A stretch of DNA of 63,156 nt from assembly GCA_003978105.1 (NCBI GenBank), contig QOAO01000006.1, positions 1-63,156 of the forward strand. The letters are read 5' to 3'. Numbering within the stretch: position 1 is the stretch's first letter; every line of letters begins with the position of its first letter. A program made the translations under genes and the position numbers. Below are positions 26,594 to 37,787 of the stretch, one piece after another. This stretch comes from Thermovibrio sp. Its GTDB lineage: Bacteria; Aquificota; Desulfurobacteriia; Desulfurobacteriales; Desulfurobacteriaceae. The notes below the pieces were generated by a model. It saw nothing but the letters and a program-made list of their open reading frames with translations, was not told the DNA's origin and made no database searches.

Positions 26594-27472
26594 ATGAAAG
26601 GAAAACTTGAGCTTCATCCAAAAAGAGCAAGAAAAGTAGGGAGTACTCTTTTAGAAGAAGTAAAAAAAGGGGGAATTTTCGGACATAGGGAACTTCCAGA
26701 TGATATGGTTAAATCCATTGCTGATGGAGTAGATACTGAAACGCTACTTTTAATAGTGACACTAACAACATCGTTAGACTACATGAGAAACGCAAACGAG
26801 CTGTGGGAGAGCTCCCTCAAGACTTACAAAGACGATGAAACAAAGTGGCTGTTTAACCCTCACAAAGTAGCAGAGAAGGAGGATGATGAGCTTCTCAAAG
26901 CCCTGTCAAAACACGGTTTAGCAAAAAAGAAAAAGAGGGACCTTTTCATCTGGAAAACAATTTCAAAAACCCTTTCTGAAAAGTACAGCGGAAGTGTTAA
27001 AAAGCTCTTTGAGGAGTATAAGTTTAAAGTTGACAGGATGTTTATAGATTTCCTAAAAAATAGAAAGGGAGAGTTTCCCTCCTTATCGGGGACAAAACTC
27101 TTTCCCCACTGGATTCGGAGCTTAAGGGAGAAAGTTGTCCTTCCATTTAAGGGCGTAGAGAACCTCCCAATTCCTGTAGATGTTCATGTAGCAAGGGCTA
27201 CATTTACAACGGGATGTATAACTGGAAAGTACAAGTCTAAAGGAATTAATGAAACGATAAAAAGGAAAGTTATTGAGGTTTGGAAGAAAGGATTAGAGGG
27301 AACGGAAATTCTCCCCGTTGATATGTTCCGTCCACTCTGGCTTCTCTCCAAGTATGGATGCCACCATAGGCAGGACGGCAAAAGGCCAAAACTGAAGGAG
27401 TGTCCGGTAAAAAACTATTGTGTAAGCGGAAAAGTAATTGTGACCTCGAATAGAGTGGAGATAGAAACTTGA
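26594..27472 (+). CDS. HhH-GPD-like (DNA glycosylase-type) protein with probable iron-sulfur loop
   Basis: A 292-residue soluble protein. The region PVDVHVARATFTTGCI and the C-terminal Cys cluster (GCHHR ... ECPVKNYC) resemble helix-hairpin-helix glycosylases with an iron-sulfur cluster loop. The Cys spacing (C-x15-C-x5-C) is not that of canonical EndoIII, so the identification is a family-level guess. I prefer ATG 26594 (GGAAG about 5 nt upstream) to the in-frame TTG at 26582. It is the first gene of a plus-strand cluster ending in argF; the pilin-like gene overlaps its stop. Confidence 0.45.
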   Translation: MKGKLELHPKRARKVGSTLLEEVKKGGIFGHRELPDDMVKSIADGVDTETLLLIVTLTTSLDYMRNANELWESSLKTYKDDETKWLFNPHKVAEKEDDELLKALSKHGLAKKKKRDLFIWKTISKTLSEKYSGSVKKLFEEYKFKVDRMFIDFLKNRKGEFPSLSGTKLFPHWIRSLREKVVLPFKGVENLPIPVDVHVARATFTTGCITGKYKSKGINETIKRKVIEVWKKGLEGTEILPVDMFRPLWLLSKYGCHHRQDGKRPKLKECPVKNYCVSGKVIVTSNRVEIET

Positions 27473-27957
27473 GGAGGTTTGGATTTACCCTTTTGGAGCT
27501 CCTTATAGTTTTAGTAATTCTATCTATAGTACTATCGGTGTCCTTTCCAAAAATTGTTCAAATCAACTTATCCTCGGAGGAATCCACAATTAATAGGGTA
27601 AAGTCACTGTTTTCTAACTGTTTTTCACTATCCAGTCCCGTTGAGGTGTGTGTAAATTTTAAGAAAAATGTTCTTAGTGTAGAGGGAGAGGAAGTTAAAC
27701 TACCATTTACAGCCGAGACTGTAGTTTTTCCCGGAAAGCTAATTTCCTCAGAAAGGGTCAGTAAATTCTGCTTTCAGGTTAAAAATTTAAACTATGGAGC
27801 AATAATAGGAAAAAATGAAAATAAATACGGTGCCATTTTTTTTACACTACCTTTAGGGGAAATTAAAATATACCATTTGAGCAGTTCTGAGGAGGAGACT
27901 TTAAAGGATAAAATTGAAAAGGGAAGAATAGTGCAATGGTTCAATTATTACTTATAA
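27469..27957 (+). CDS. Type IV pilin/pseudopilin-like protein
   Basis: Begins MRRFGFTLLELLIVLVILSI: a short basic leader, the prepilin peptidase cleavage site G/F, Glu at mature position 5, then a hydrophobic helix. This is the class III signal of type IV pilins and type II secretion pseudopilins (GspH-like). The 162 residues have no other recognisable motif, and the single Cys pairs near the middle could form a disulfide. It starts at TTG overlapping the upstream TGA. A PilT-like ATPase lies 6 kb away but no assembly genes are adjacent. Confidence 0.78.
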   Translation: MRRFGFTLLELLIVLVILSIVLSVSFPKIVQINLSSEESTINRVKSLFSNCFSLSSPVEVCVNFKKNVLSVEGEEVKLPFTAETVVFPGKLISSERVSKFCFQVKNLNYGAIIGKNENKYGAIFFTLPLGEIKIYHLSSSEEETLKDKIEKGRIVQWFNYYL

Positions 27958-28172
27958 TTAACTTCATCCTTATAGTGCTTCTATTCTTTCTGCTAATAGG
28001 AGAATTTATGTTTATTAAAAACCTCAAAGAGAGGATTGATGAAATAGAGAGCAATCTAATAAAGGTTGACTCAAAGGCATCAAACAGTGAATTCGAAATG
28101 GATAAAATAAGAGAACAACTTTCATTCCTTAAAAACCAGGTTAAAACAATTCTATCCTACATCAGGAGGTAA
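27936..28172 (+). CDS. Small membrane-anchored coiled-coil protein (78 aa)
   Basis: One N-terminal hydrophobic helix (LLLIINFILIVLLFFLLIGEF) followed by a heptad-patterned charged region (LKERIDEIESNLIKV, MDKIREQLSFLKNQ) predicted to be a coiled coil. It overlaps the pilin-like gene by 22 nt and lies 3 nt before argF. No family recognised. Confidence 0.6.
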   Translation: MVQLLLIINFILIVLLFFLLIGEFMFIKNLKERIDEIESNLIKVDSKASNSEFEMDKIREQLSFLKNQVKTILSYIRR

Positions 28173-28175
28173 TTA

Positions 28176-29105
28176 ATGAAGGATTTCATATCAATGTTGG
28201 ATTCGGATAGACTTTTCATAGAAAACATAATCTCCCTTTCATCGTTTTTAAAGGAGAAGGTAAAGAAGGGGGAAATCTACAGACCTTTAGACGGTTTCAC
28301 TGCGGCCCTGATTTTTGAAAAGCCTTCAACGAGAACGAGAGTCTCCTTCGATGTTGGAGTTTATCAGCTTGGAGGTTATGGAATCTACATGGACACAAAG
28401 GGTTCTCAGTTGGGAAGAGGGGAGCCGATAAAGGATACGGCAAGGGTCCTCTCGAGATACGTCGACTTAATAGTAATAAGAACATTTGGACAGAACAGAG
28501 TAGAGGAACTTGCAAAGTACTCGGAGGTCCCTGTAATCAACGCACTTACAGATGAGGAACACCCCTGTCAGGTTCTTGCAGACCTATTCACAATTTGGGA
28601 GTACAAGGGGAAATTGGAGGGACTGAAAGTTGCATACCTTGGAGATGGAAACAACATGTGTAACTCCTGGCTGATAGGTGCAGCTTACATGTGTATGAAC
28701 TTTTACGCTGCAACTCCAAAGGGCTACGAACCTATGGAGTTTTACGTGGAAAAGGCTAAGGAGATAGCAAGGGATACTGGAGCTAAAATTGTTGTTACAA
28801 ACGACCCTGTAGAGGCAGTAAAGGATGCAGATGTTGTCTACACGGACGTTTGGGCATCGATGGGGCAGGAGAAAGAAGCTGAGGAGAGAAGGAGAATTTT
28901 CATGCCTTACCAGGTTAATTCTGAGTTGGTTAAACACGCAAAACCAGATTACCTCTTCATGCACTGCCTTCCTGCCCACAGGGGTGAGGAGGTAACAGAG
29001 GAAGTTATCGAGGGAGAACGCTCAATCGTTTGGGACCAGGCGGAGAACAGACTTCACACTCAAAAGGCCTTAATTTTAAAACTTGTAAGAAAGGTAAGGC
29101 CTTAA
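28176..29105 (+). CDS. argF: Ornithine carbamoyltransferase
   Basis: Makes citrulline from ornithine and carbamoyl phosphate. FEKPSTRTRVSF (carbamoyl phosphate site), DEEHPCQVLADL and MHCLPAHRGEEV (HCLP, ornithine site) are diagnostic. The 309 residues are normal. An AGGAGG ribosome site precedes ATG 28176. A strong terminator hairpin follows the stop. Confidence 0.96.
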   Translation: MKDFISMLDSDRLFIENIISLSSFLKEKVKKGEIYRPLDGFTAALIFEKPSTRTRVSFDVGVYQLGGYGIYMDTKGSQLGRGEPIKDTARVLSRYVDLIVIRTFGQNRVEELAKYSEVPVINALTDEEHPCQVLADLFTIWEYKGKLEGLKVAYLGDGNNMCNSWLIGAAYMCMNFYAATPKGYEPMEFYVEKAKEIARDTGAKIVVTNDPVEAVKDADVVYTDVWASMGQEKEAEERRRIFMPYQVNSELVKHAKPDYLFMHCLPAHRGEEVTEEVIEGERSIVWDQAENRLHTQKALILKLVRKVRP

Positions 29106-29133
29106 GGGGAGAACCCCTTAGGCCATATTTTTT
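29098..29133. terminator. Terminator between argF and valS
   Basis: A near-perfect hairpin, GGCCT(T)AAGGGG with CCCCTTAGGCC around the loop AGAA, followed by ATATTTTTT on the plus strand. It includes the argF and valS stop codons. It terminates argF; for valS it lacks a good U-tract. Confidence 0.8.
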
Positions 29134-31751
29134 AACTGTTCAATGGTGCCTTCAAGCTTCTTTAAAATCTCCTCAAACTCTGAGAGTTCCACTCTGTTCT
29201 TTTCAACAACCTCCTTTGGAGCTCTCTCAAGGAAGTTTTTGTTTGAGAGCTTCCTCCTTAACTTCTCAACGTCCTTTTCTAATTTTTTAAGCTTTTGAGA
29301 GAGCCTATCTATTTCACTTCCAACATCTATCAACTCTCCCACGTTTACGTAAACCTCAATGCCTGGAAGGAAGAAGGAAATCGTTCCGGAAGGTTGCTCG
29401 TCAACCTTTTTAATCTTTGAGACTCTTGCCATTTGTTTTACAGATGGAATCATCTTCTCAACAACGTCCAATAAATCGCTGTTATCGGTTTTCAGAAAAA
29501 CTTCAACCTCTGTTGAAGGGGAAATATTAAGTTCAGCCTTTACGTTTCTTATTCCCCTAATAATCTCCTTGACTGTTTCAACGAGAACGGCAGTCTCAGG
29601 GAATGAGCAACATCCTGAAGAAGGCCAGTTGGAAATGGAAATAGATTCAGCATCTCTGTTTGGAAGTTTTTGGTAGATTTCCTCAGTTATAAATGGCATT
29701 ATAGGGTGAAGGAGCTTTAAGCTGTCCCTTAAGACCGTAAGTAATGTGTGGGCTGCCGTTCTTTTCTCCTCGTCACTTCCCCTGTACAGCCTGTACTTCG
29801 TGAACTCAACGTACCAGTCTGCAAGCTCGTTCCAGATAAACTGGTAAACTGCCTTTGCTGCCTCGTTGAACCTGTAGGCTGAAAGCTCCTCATCTACCCT
29901 TTTAATAGTTTCTGAAAGCTTTGTAAGTATCCACCTATCCTCGGGGGAGTAGGAAACCTCACCGATTTCACTGATTCCTTCGGTTGTACTTAAAACAAAC
30001 CTTGCAACGTTCCATACCTTATTCGCAAAGTGTCTATATCCTTCAATAATTCTCTCAGAGAGCCTAATGTCCCTACCCTGAGCTGCTAAAGCTGTCAATG
30101 TAAACCTTAGAGTATCTGCTCCGTACTTTTCAACCATTTCCAAGGGATCAATAACGTTACCCCTCGTTTTACTCATCTTCTGTCCCTTTTCATCTCTAAC
30201 AAGGGCATGAACGTAAACGTCAGAAAAGGGCCTTTTACCTGTAAAGTAGTAGCCCATCATCATCATTCTTGCTACCCAGAAAAAGATGATGTCAAACCCT
30301 GTAACTAGTAAATCTGTTGGGTAAAAGGCTTTTAAGTCGTCCGTATCCTCGGGCCAGCCGTAAACTCCAAATGGCCAGAGAGAAGAGCTGAACCAGGTAT
30401 CTAAAACGTCCTCGTCCTGCTTCAAACTTTCACTGCCACAGTTTTCACACTTTTCAGGAGTTTCCTCAGAAACGTTTACATGGCCGCACTCCAAACAGTA
30501 CCAGGCTGGAATTCTGTGCCCCCACCATATCTGTCTTGAAATACACCAATCCCTTATGTTGTACATCCAGTCAAAGAAGGTATTCTCCCACTGTTTCGGA
30601 ATGAACTTAATTTCACCGGACTTAACTGCTCCAATAGCCCTTTCTGCTAAAGGCTTTGTTTTTACGAACCACTGATCAGAAAGGTAGGGCTCAACAACAG
30701 TTTTACATCTGTAGCAGTGACCTACAGAGTGGACATGAACTTCCTCCTTTTCGAGGAGTCCCTCATCCTTAAGAAGGGAAACAACGGCCTCCCTTGCCTC
30801 AAATCTGTCCATTCCCTTAAATGGCGGAACGGTTATTCTTCCCCAGTCATCCATTATCTGAATGGGTTCAAATCCGTGCCTATTTCCAACTTCAAAGTCG
30901 TTAAAATCGTGGGCAGGTGTAATCTTCACAGCTCCAGTTCCAAACTCAGGGTCAACGTACTCATCTGCAATTACCGGTATTTCCCTTCCAACTATTGGAA
31001 GCCTGACCTTTTTCCCAACAAGGTGTTTGTACCTTTCATCCTTGGGATTAACGGCGACTGCAACGTCTCCGAGGAGAGTTTCCGGTCTTGTCGTTGCAAC
31101 AACGATGTATCCTTCACCATCAACGAGGGGGTACCTTATGTACCAGAGTTTTCCAGTTTCCTCCTCGTGTTCGACTTCAAGGTCAGAGAGGGCAGTATGA
31201 CAGCGGGGACACCAGTTTATAAGTCTCTTTCCCCTGTAGATTAGTCCTTCCCTGTAGAGGGTAACAAATGCCCTTCTTACGGCCTTTGAAAAGCCCTCGT
31301 CCATTGTAAATCTCTCTCTGTCCCAATCACAGGAAGTCCCCAATTTTTTGAGCTGATTTATGATTCTGCTTCCGTACTGCTCCTTCCACTCCCAAACCCT
31401 CTTTAAAAACTCCTCCCTACCGATGTCATGCCTCGTTAAACCCTCCTTTGCCAGTTCCCTCTCAACTACCCACTGGGTTGCTATACCTGCATGGTCCGTT
31501 CCCGGAACCCAGCAAACTTCGTAACCCTTCATTCTCTTCCAGCGGCAAATGACGTCCTGGAGGGTTGAGTTTAAGGCGTGTCCTACGTGGAGGACTCCCG
31601 TAACGTTTGGAGGTGGCAGAACGACACTAAACTTTTTCCTTTCTCCGTTTAAAACCTTCTTTTCGTTGGCATGAAAAAATCCCTTCTCAATCCAGAATCT
31701 GTACCATTTATCCTCAAAGAGGGAAGGGTTGTAGGTAGGTTCCATCTCCAT
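29118..31751 (-). CDS. valS: Valyl-tRNA synthetase
   Basis: Charges tRNA-Val and edits mischarged Thr. PPPNVTGVLHVGHALN holds the HIGH-type motif, GQKMSKTRGNVIDP the KMSKS motif, and ATTRPETLLGD lies in the CP1 editing domain. A zinc-ribbon-like pair (CLECGHVNV ... CENCGSES) lies mid-protein. The C-terminal coiled coil (LSQKLKKLEKDVEKLRRKL) is the ValRS tRNA-binding arm. The 877 residues are typical. A tRNA-Val is encoded about 16 kb away in this window. Confidence 0.97.
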   Translation of the reverse strand: MEMEPTYNPSLFEDKWYRFWIEKGFFHANEKKVLNGERKKFSVVLPPPNVTGVLHVGHALNSTLQDVICRWKRMKGYEVCWVPGTDHAGIATQWVVERELAKEGLTRHDIGREEFLKRVWEWKEQYGSRIINQLKKLGTSCDWDRERFTMDEGFSKAVRRAFVTLYREGLIYRGKRLINWCPRCHTALSDLEVEHEEETGKLWYIRYPLVDGEGYIVVATTRPETLLGDVAVAVNPKDERYKHLVGKKVRLPIVGREIPVIADEYVDPEFGTGAVKITPAHDFNDFEVGNRHGFEPIQIMDDWGRITVPPFKGMDRFEAREAVVSLLKDEGLLEKEEVHVHSVGHCYRCKTVVEPYLSDQWFVKTKPLAERAIGAVKSGEIKFIPKQWENTFFDWMYNIRDWCISRQIWWGHRIPAWYCLECGHVNVSEETPEKCENCGSESLKQDEDVLDTWFSSSLWPFGVYGWPEDTDDLKAFYPTDLLVTGFDIIFFWVARMMMMGYYFTGKRPFSDVYVHALVRDEKGQKMSKTRGNVIDPLEMVEKYGADTLRFTLTALAAQGRDIRLSERIIEGYRHFANKVWNVARFVLSTTEGISEIGEVSYSPEDRWILTKLSETIKRVDEELSAYRFNEAAKAVYQFIWNELADWYVEFTKYRLYRGSDEEKRTAAHTLLTVLRDSLKLLHPIMPFITEEIYQKLPNRDAESISISNWPSSGCCSFPETAVLVETVKEIIRGIRNVKAELNISPSTEVEVFLKTDNSDLLDVVEKMIPSVKQMARVSKIKKVDEQPSGTISFFLPGIEVYVNVGELIDVGSEIDRLSQKLKKLEKDVEKLRRKLSNKNFLERAPKEVVEKNRVELSEFEEILKKLEGTIEQLKNMA

Positions 31752-31804
31752 TTTTCCTCCCGATTGAAAATGAAAAATGTTGGAATAAATTTATACCCGA
31801 CTCT

Positions 31805-31881
31805 GCGCCCGTAGCTCAACTGGATAGAGCGTGGGACTACGGATCCCAAGGTTGCAGGTTCGACTCCTGCCGGGCGCGCCA
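31805..31881 (+). tRNA. tRNA-Arg(ACG)
   Basis: Full cloverleaf: acceptor GCGCCCG with CGGGCGC, D-arm GCTC/GAGC, anticodon stem TGGGA/TCCCA with loop CTACGGA (anticodon ACG), T-arm GCAGG-TTCGACT-CCTGC, discriminator G and encoded CCA. A34 of this tRNA is the substrate of the tRNA adenosine deaminase TadA, whose gene starts 20 nt downstream. Confidence 0.97.
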
Positions 31882-31901
31882 CAAACTTTTTTCGGTGTCC
31901 T

Positions 31902-32366
31902 ATGGAGGACCAGGAGTTCCTTAAAAAGGCCCTTGAGGAGGCTAAAAAGGCTTACAAGTTTGGAGAAGTACCAATCGGAGCTCTCATAGTCAGAAACGGT
32001 GAGATAATCTCAAAAGCCTTCAATAGGAAGGAGTTCCTCCAAGACCCTACAGCTCACGCTGAAATTATAGCAATTAGAGAGGCCTCAAGAAAGCTTAATT
32101 CTTGGAGGTTAACGGACTGTACTCTCTACTCAACGGTTGAGCCCTGTGTAATGTGCTGCGGTGCTATAATACAGTCAAGGATAAAAAGGGTTGTTTACTC
32201 GGTTCCAGACCCAAAATTTGGGGGAGTTGAGAGTCTGTTTAGAATTCTCTCTGATAAGAGAAACAACCATAGACCAGAAGTTGAAAGGATAGAGCTTTTA
32301 GAAGCCGAGGAACTCCTCAAGAGCTTCTTTAAGGAACTCAGGGAGAGGTGCCGGAGCCTGGCTTAA
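31902..32366 (+). CDS. tadA: tRNA-specific adenosine deaminase
   Basis: Converts A34 to inosine in tRNA-Arg(ACG), so that it reads CGU/CGC/CGA. The cytidine-deaminase fold motifs are present: HAEIIAIREA (zinc His and catalytic Glu) and PCVMCCGA (two zinc Cys). The 154 residues are typical. Its substrate tRNA-Arg(ACG) lies directly upstream. Its last eight codons and stop (32342-32366) lie inside tRNA-Ser(CGA), so mRNA and tRNA share 25 nt. Confidence 0.95.
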   Translation: MEDQEFLKKALEEAKKAYKFGEVPIGALIVRNGEIISKAFNRKEFLQDPTAHAEIIAIREASRKLNSWRLTDCTLYSTVEPCVMCCGAIIQSRIKRVVYSVPDPKFGGVESLFRILSDKRNNHRPEVERIELLEAEELLKSFFKELRERCRSLA

Positions 32367-32436
32367 CGGGCCCGACTCGAAATCGGGTGTGCGGGTAGCC
32401 CCCGCACCGCGGGTTCAAATCCCGCCCTCTCCGCCA
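32342..32436 (+). tRNA. tRNA-Ser(CGA)
   Basis: Class II tRNA with long variable arm. Acceptor GGAGAGG/CCTCTCC, anticodon stem CCCGA/TCGGG with loop CTCGAAA (anticodon CGA), variable arm stem GTGCGGG...CCCGCAC, T-arm GCGGG-TTCAAAT-CCCGC, discriminator G and encoded CCA. The 5' 25 nt overlap the tadA reading frame. Confidence 0.96.
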
Positions 32437-32461
32437 TTTAAAAACCAATTAGGAGTCCTTT

Positions 32462-33481
32462 ATGCAGGAAGAGAGGAAAAAAGTTCTACAGGAAGCTCTA
32501 AAAAAGATTAAGAAGGAATTCGGTGAAGGCTCTGTAATGTTCTTGGGAGAAAAGCCCGTTGAGAGGATACCTACAATCTCAACAGGTTCGATAGCAATAG
32601 ACTACATAACGGGCATAGGGGGAGTTCCAAGAGGAAGAATCACGGAAATTTACGGTCCAGAATCCTCCGGTAAAACTACACTTACACTACACATAATAGC
32701 AAATGCACAGAGGGAAGGAGGAGTTGCTGCCTTTATTGATGCAGAGCATGCTCTTGACCCAACGTATGCAAAAAAGTTGGGTATAAACCTTGAGGAGCTC
32801 TTAGTTTCGCAGCCTGACAGTGGAGAACAGGCTTTAGAGATTGCAGAGACACTTGTGAGAAGTGGAGCGGTTGACGTAATTGTTGTTGACTCTGTTGCTG
32901 CCTTAGTTCCAGAGGCAGAAATAAAGGGAGACATGGGGGATTCCCACGTTGGCCTTCAGGCAAGGCTTATGTCTCAGGCCCTGAGAAAGTTGACAGCAGT
33001 TGTAAGTAAGAGCAATTGCGCTCTGATTTTTATAAATCAGGTAAGGGAAAAAATAGGAATGATGGGCTATGGAGGCCCTCAGGAAACTACAACGGGAGGT
33101 AGAGCCCTTAAGTTCTACTCCTCAATGAGGATAGAGATAAGGAATTCAGGGCAGATAAAGGATAGAAACGATGAAAGAATAGGACATAAGGCGAAGGTGA
33201 AAATCGTTAAGAACAAGCTTGCTCCACCTTTCAGGGAGACGGTAGTTGAAGTTTACTACGGAGAGGGAATTTCCAGAGAAGCGGACTTGCTCAACTTGGG
33301 AGAGGAATTGGAGATAGTCAAGAAGAGTGGCTCTTGGTATTCCTTTGGAGATGTGAGACTTGGGCAGGGAAAGGAAAATGCCAGACAGTTTTTGAAAGAG
33401 AATCCCGAAGTTGCTGCCGAGTTGGAGGAAAGGATAAGGGAGGCTTTGGGTGTTCCAGGAAAGAGCGAAGATAGACCTTAA
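32462..33481 (+). CDS. recA: Recombinase RecA
   Basis: DNA strand-exchange and SOS co-protease ATPase. Walker [10 protein letters not shown], Walker [11 protein letters not shown], and the loop regions [21 protein letters not shown] and [22 protein letters not shown] are all characteristic. It has 339 residues with a short acidic C-terminus. The pilT-like gene starts inside its 3' end (32-nt overlap) and recX, its usual partner, is one gene further. Confidence 0.98.
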   Translation: MQEERKKVLQEALKKIKKEFGEGSVMFLGEKPVERIPTISTGSIAIDYITGIGGVPRGRITEIYGPESSGKTTLTLHIIANAQREGGVAAFIDAEHALDPTYAKKLGINLEELLVSQPDSGEQALEIAETLVRSGAVDVIVVDSVAALVPEAEIKGDMGDSHVGLQARLMSQALRKLTAVVSKSNCALIFINQVREKIGMMGYGGPQETTTGGRALKFYSSMRIEIRNSGQIKDRNDERIGHKAKVKIVKNKLAPPFRETVVEVYYGEGISREADLLNLGEELEIVKKSGSWYSFGDVRLGQGKENARQFLKENPEVAAELEERIREALGVPGKSEDRP

Positions 33482-34556
33482 TGAACTTCTTAAAAAGGCT
33501 TTTAGAGTAGGAGCTTCTGACGTTCACCTAAGGGTAAAATCTCCTCCTATTCTAAGAATAAGCGGGAAATTGGTTAAGACCGATTTACCTTCCCTTGAAC
33601 ATTCAGACATACTCAACTTTATCAACCAAATTCTTCCCTTAGAAAAAAGGAGGCAGTTACCATACATAAAGGATATAGATGTTGCTTACTCCCTTCCGGG
33701 AGTATGTAGATTCAGGGTGAACATATTCCGACAGAGGGGAACATTTGCTATTGTTATGAGGTTAATTCCGTACAACGTTCCGGAAATCGATGAGCTTAAC
33801 CTTCCAGCTATTTTAAAGGAAATAGCGCTTTACCAAAGGGGGCTCGTCCTTGTAACTGGAACAACAGGTTCTGGTAAATCAACTACCCTTGCAGCAATGC
33901 TCAACGAACTTAACAAGAAGGATGCAAGAATAGTTATAACAATAGAGGACCCTATCGAGTACCTTCATAAGGATATAAAGTCACATTTCTACCAGAGGGA
34001 AATCGGAGAGGATGCAGAGGACTTTTTCACTGCATTAAGAGCTGCCCTCAGGGAAGACCCTGACGTTATCCTTGTAGGAGAGATGAGGGATACTGAAACT
34101 GTGAGAACGGCTCTTGATGCTGCCGAAACTGGGCATATGGTTTACTCAACCCTTCACACTCTCGATGCTAAGGAAACTGTAAACAGAATTATTTCCTTCT
34201 TTCCCCTCTATGAACAGCAGGCAATAAGGTTTCAGTTGGCATCTGTTTTAAGGGCAACAATTTCCCAAAGGCTCTTGCCAAGGGCAGATGGTAGAGGTAG
34301 AGTTCCTGCAGTGGAAATCATGATTGTTACAGAGGCAATCAAGGAGAGAATTCTTAATCCAGACTTGACCGATGAAATACCTGAATTTATAGCTAAAGGA
34401 AAGGAAATTTACGGTTCTCAAACCTTTGACCAATCACTCTATGACTTATGGAAGAAGGGACTGATAACTAGGGAAGATGCTCTTAAGTATGCGTCCCGTC
34501 CGGACGACTTAAAACTCAAAATGGAAGGAATATTTACAGGTGGAGAAGAAACTTAA
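33450..34556 (+). CDS. PilT/PilU-like type IV pilus retraction ATPase
   Basis: Secretion-type hexameric ATPase with an N-terminal PAS-like domain ([21 protein letters not shown]), Walker [13 protein letters not shown], the Asp box ([11 protein letters not shown]), Walker B ([15 protein letters not shown]) and the His box ([14 protein letters not shown]), as in PilT. The 368 residues match PilT. GTG at 33450 has GGGAGG about 6 nt upstream and lies inside recA; recX starts inside its 3' end. Likely powers pilus retraction, although the rest of the pilus machinery is not in the window. Confidence 0.87.
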   Translation: MFQERAKIDLNELLKKAFRVGASDVHLRVKSPPILRISGKLVKTDLPSLEHSDILNFINQILPLEKRRQLPYIKDIDVAYSLPGVCRFRVNIFRQRGTFAIVMRLIPYNVPEIDELNLPAILKEIALYQRGLVLVTGTTGSGKSTTLAAMLNELNKKDARIVITIEDPIEYLHKDIKSHFYQREIGEDAEDFFTALRAALREDPDVILVGEMRDTETVRTALDAAETGHMVYSTLHTLDAKETVNRIISFFPLYEQQAIRFQLASVLRATISQRLLPRADGRGRVPAVEIMIVTEAIKERILNPDLTDEIPEFIAKGKEIYGSQTFDQSLYDLWKKGLITREDALKYASRPDDLKLKMEGIFTGGEET

Positions 34557-34992
34557 GGGAGCTCTCTCCTACGCTATCTCTCTCCTTTCGAAAAGAGACT
34601 ATTCAGTTAAGGAACTGTTAAGAAAAGTTAAGGCTAAGTTTCCAGATTTAAAAGAAGAGGAATTAAAACTACTGGAAGAGGAGCTCTTAGAAAGTAAATT
34701 CCTGGATGAAAGGAAAGCTGTTGTTAACTACTTTCTTTCAAAAATTGAGAAGGGCTGGGGGAAAAGGAAAATTAAAATGAACCTATTAAAATTGGGATTT
34801 CCTGAGGAGTTAATCGATGAAGTTTTTTTAACTTTTCCTTTTGACTACTCCTTTATTGTTCAAGAATTAGGAAAAAAATACGAATTGGAAAACAGGAAAG
34901 AGAGAGAAAGGGCAAAGAGATTTTTACTTCAGAGGGGATTCTCATTTCAAGAAATGCATGAAATTCTAAGAATGATAAAGGGAAGAGATTAG
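34540..34992 (+). CDS. recX: Regulatory protein RecX
   Basis: All-helical modulator of RecA filaments. Begins at GTG with LSYAISLLSKRDYSVKELLRK, the family N-terminal motif, followed by LLESKFLDERKAVVNYF and repeated three-helix units ending RFLLQRGFSFQEMHEILR. The 150 residues are normal. It is separated from recA by the pilT-like gene but overlaps that gene by 17 nt, so the three are probably co-translated. Confidence 0.85.
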   Translation: MEKKLKGALSYAISLLSKRDYSVKELLRKVKAKFPDLKEEELKLLEEELLESKFLDERKAVVNYFLSKIEKGWGKRKIKMNLLKLGFPEELIDEVFLTFPFDYSFIVQELGKKYELENRKERERAKRFLLQRGFSFQEMHEILRMIKGRD

Positions 34993-35002
34993 GTTAAAAT
35001 AG

Positions 35003-37670
<2,668 letters not shown>

Positions 37671-37672
<2 letters not shown>

Positions 37673-37696
37673 GGAGAGTTTCTCTCTCCCTTCCTA
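37671..37696 (+). terminator. Hairpin after alaS
   Basis: AGGGAGAG (37671-37678) pairs with CTCTCCCT (37684-37691) around a 5-nt loop, starting at the alaS stop and followed by TCCTAATAAT. The U-tract is poor, so termination may be partial. Confidence 0.5.
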
Positions 37697-37730
37697 ATAA
37701 TATAAAAAATTCTTAAAATATTGCTCCATT

Positions 37731-37745
37731 TATCAAAATTTGATA
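37731..37745. promoter_or_regulatory. Perfect palindrome upstream of cytochrome 2 (operator candidate)
   Basis: TATCAAA-A-TTTGATA: 7-bp inverted arms around one base, 43-57 nt before the ATG at 37788. A loose promoter (TTGCTC at 37721, TAGGAT at 37744, 17-nt spacing) overlaps it, the placement expected of a repressor site. No such palindrome is seen before cytochrome 1. Confidence 0.35.
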
Positions 37746-37787
37746 GGATATTTTTGTAAAAGTTTTGTAAATTCTTTTGGAGGAAAG

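Noticed and set aside
31649..31882. Minus-strand ORF of 77 codons over tRNA-Arg
   Set aside because: It reads the tRNA antisense and then the valS start in another frame; no support.
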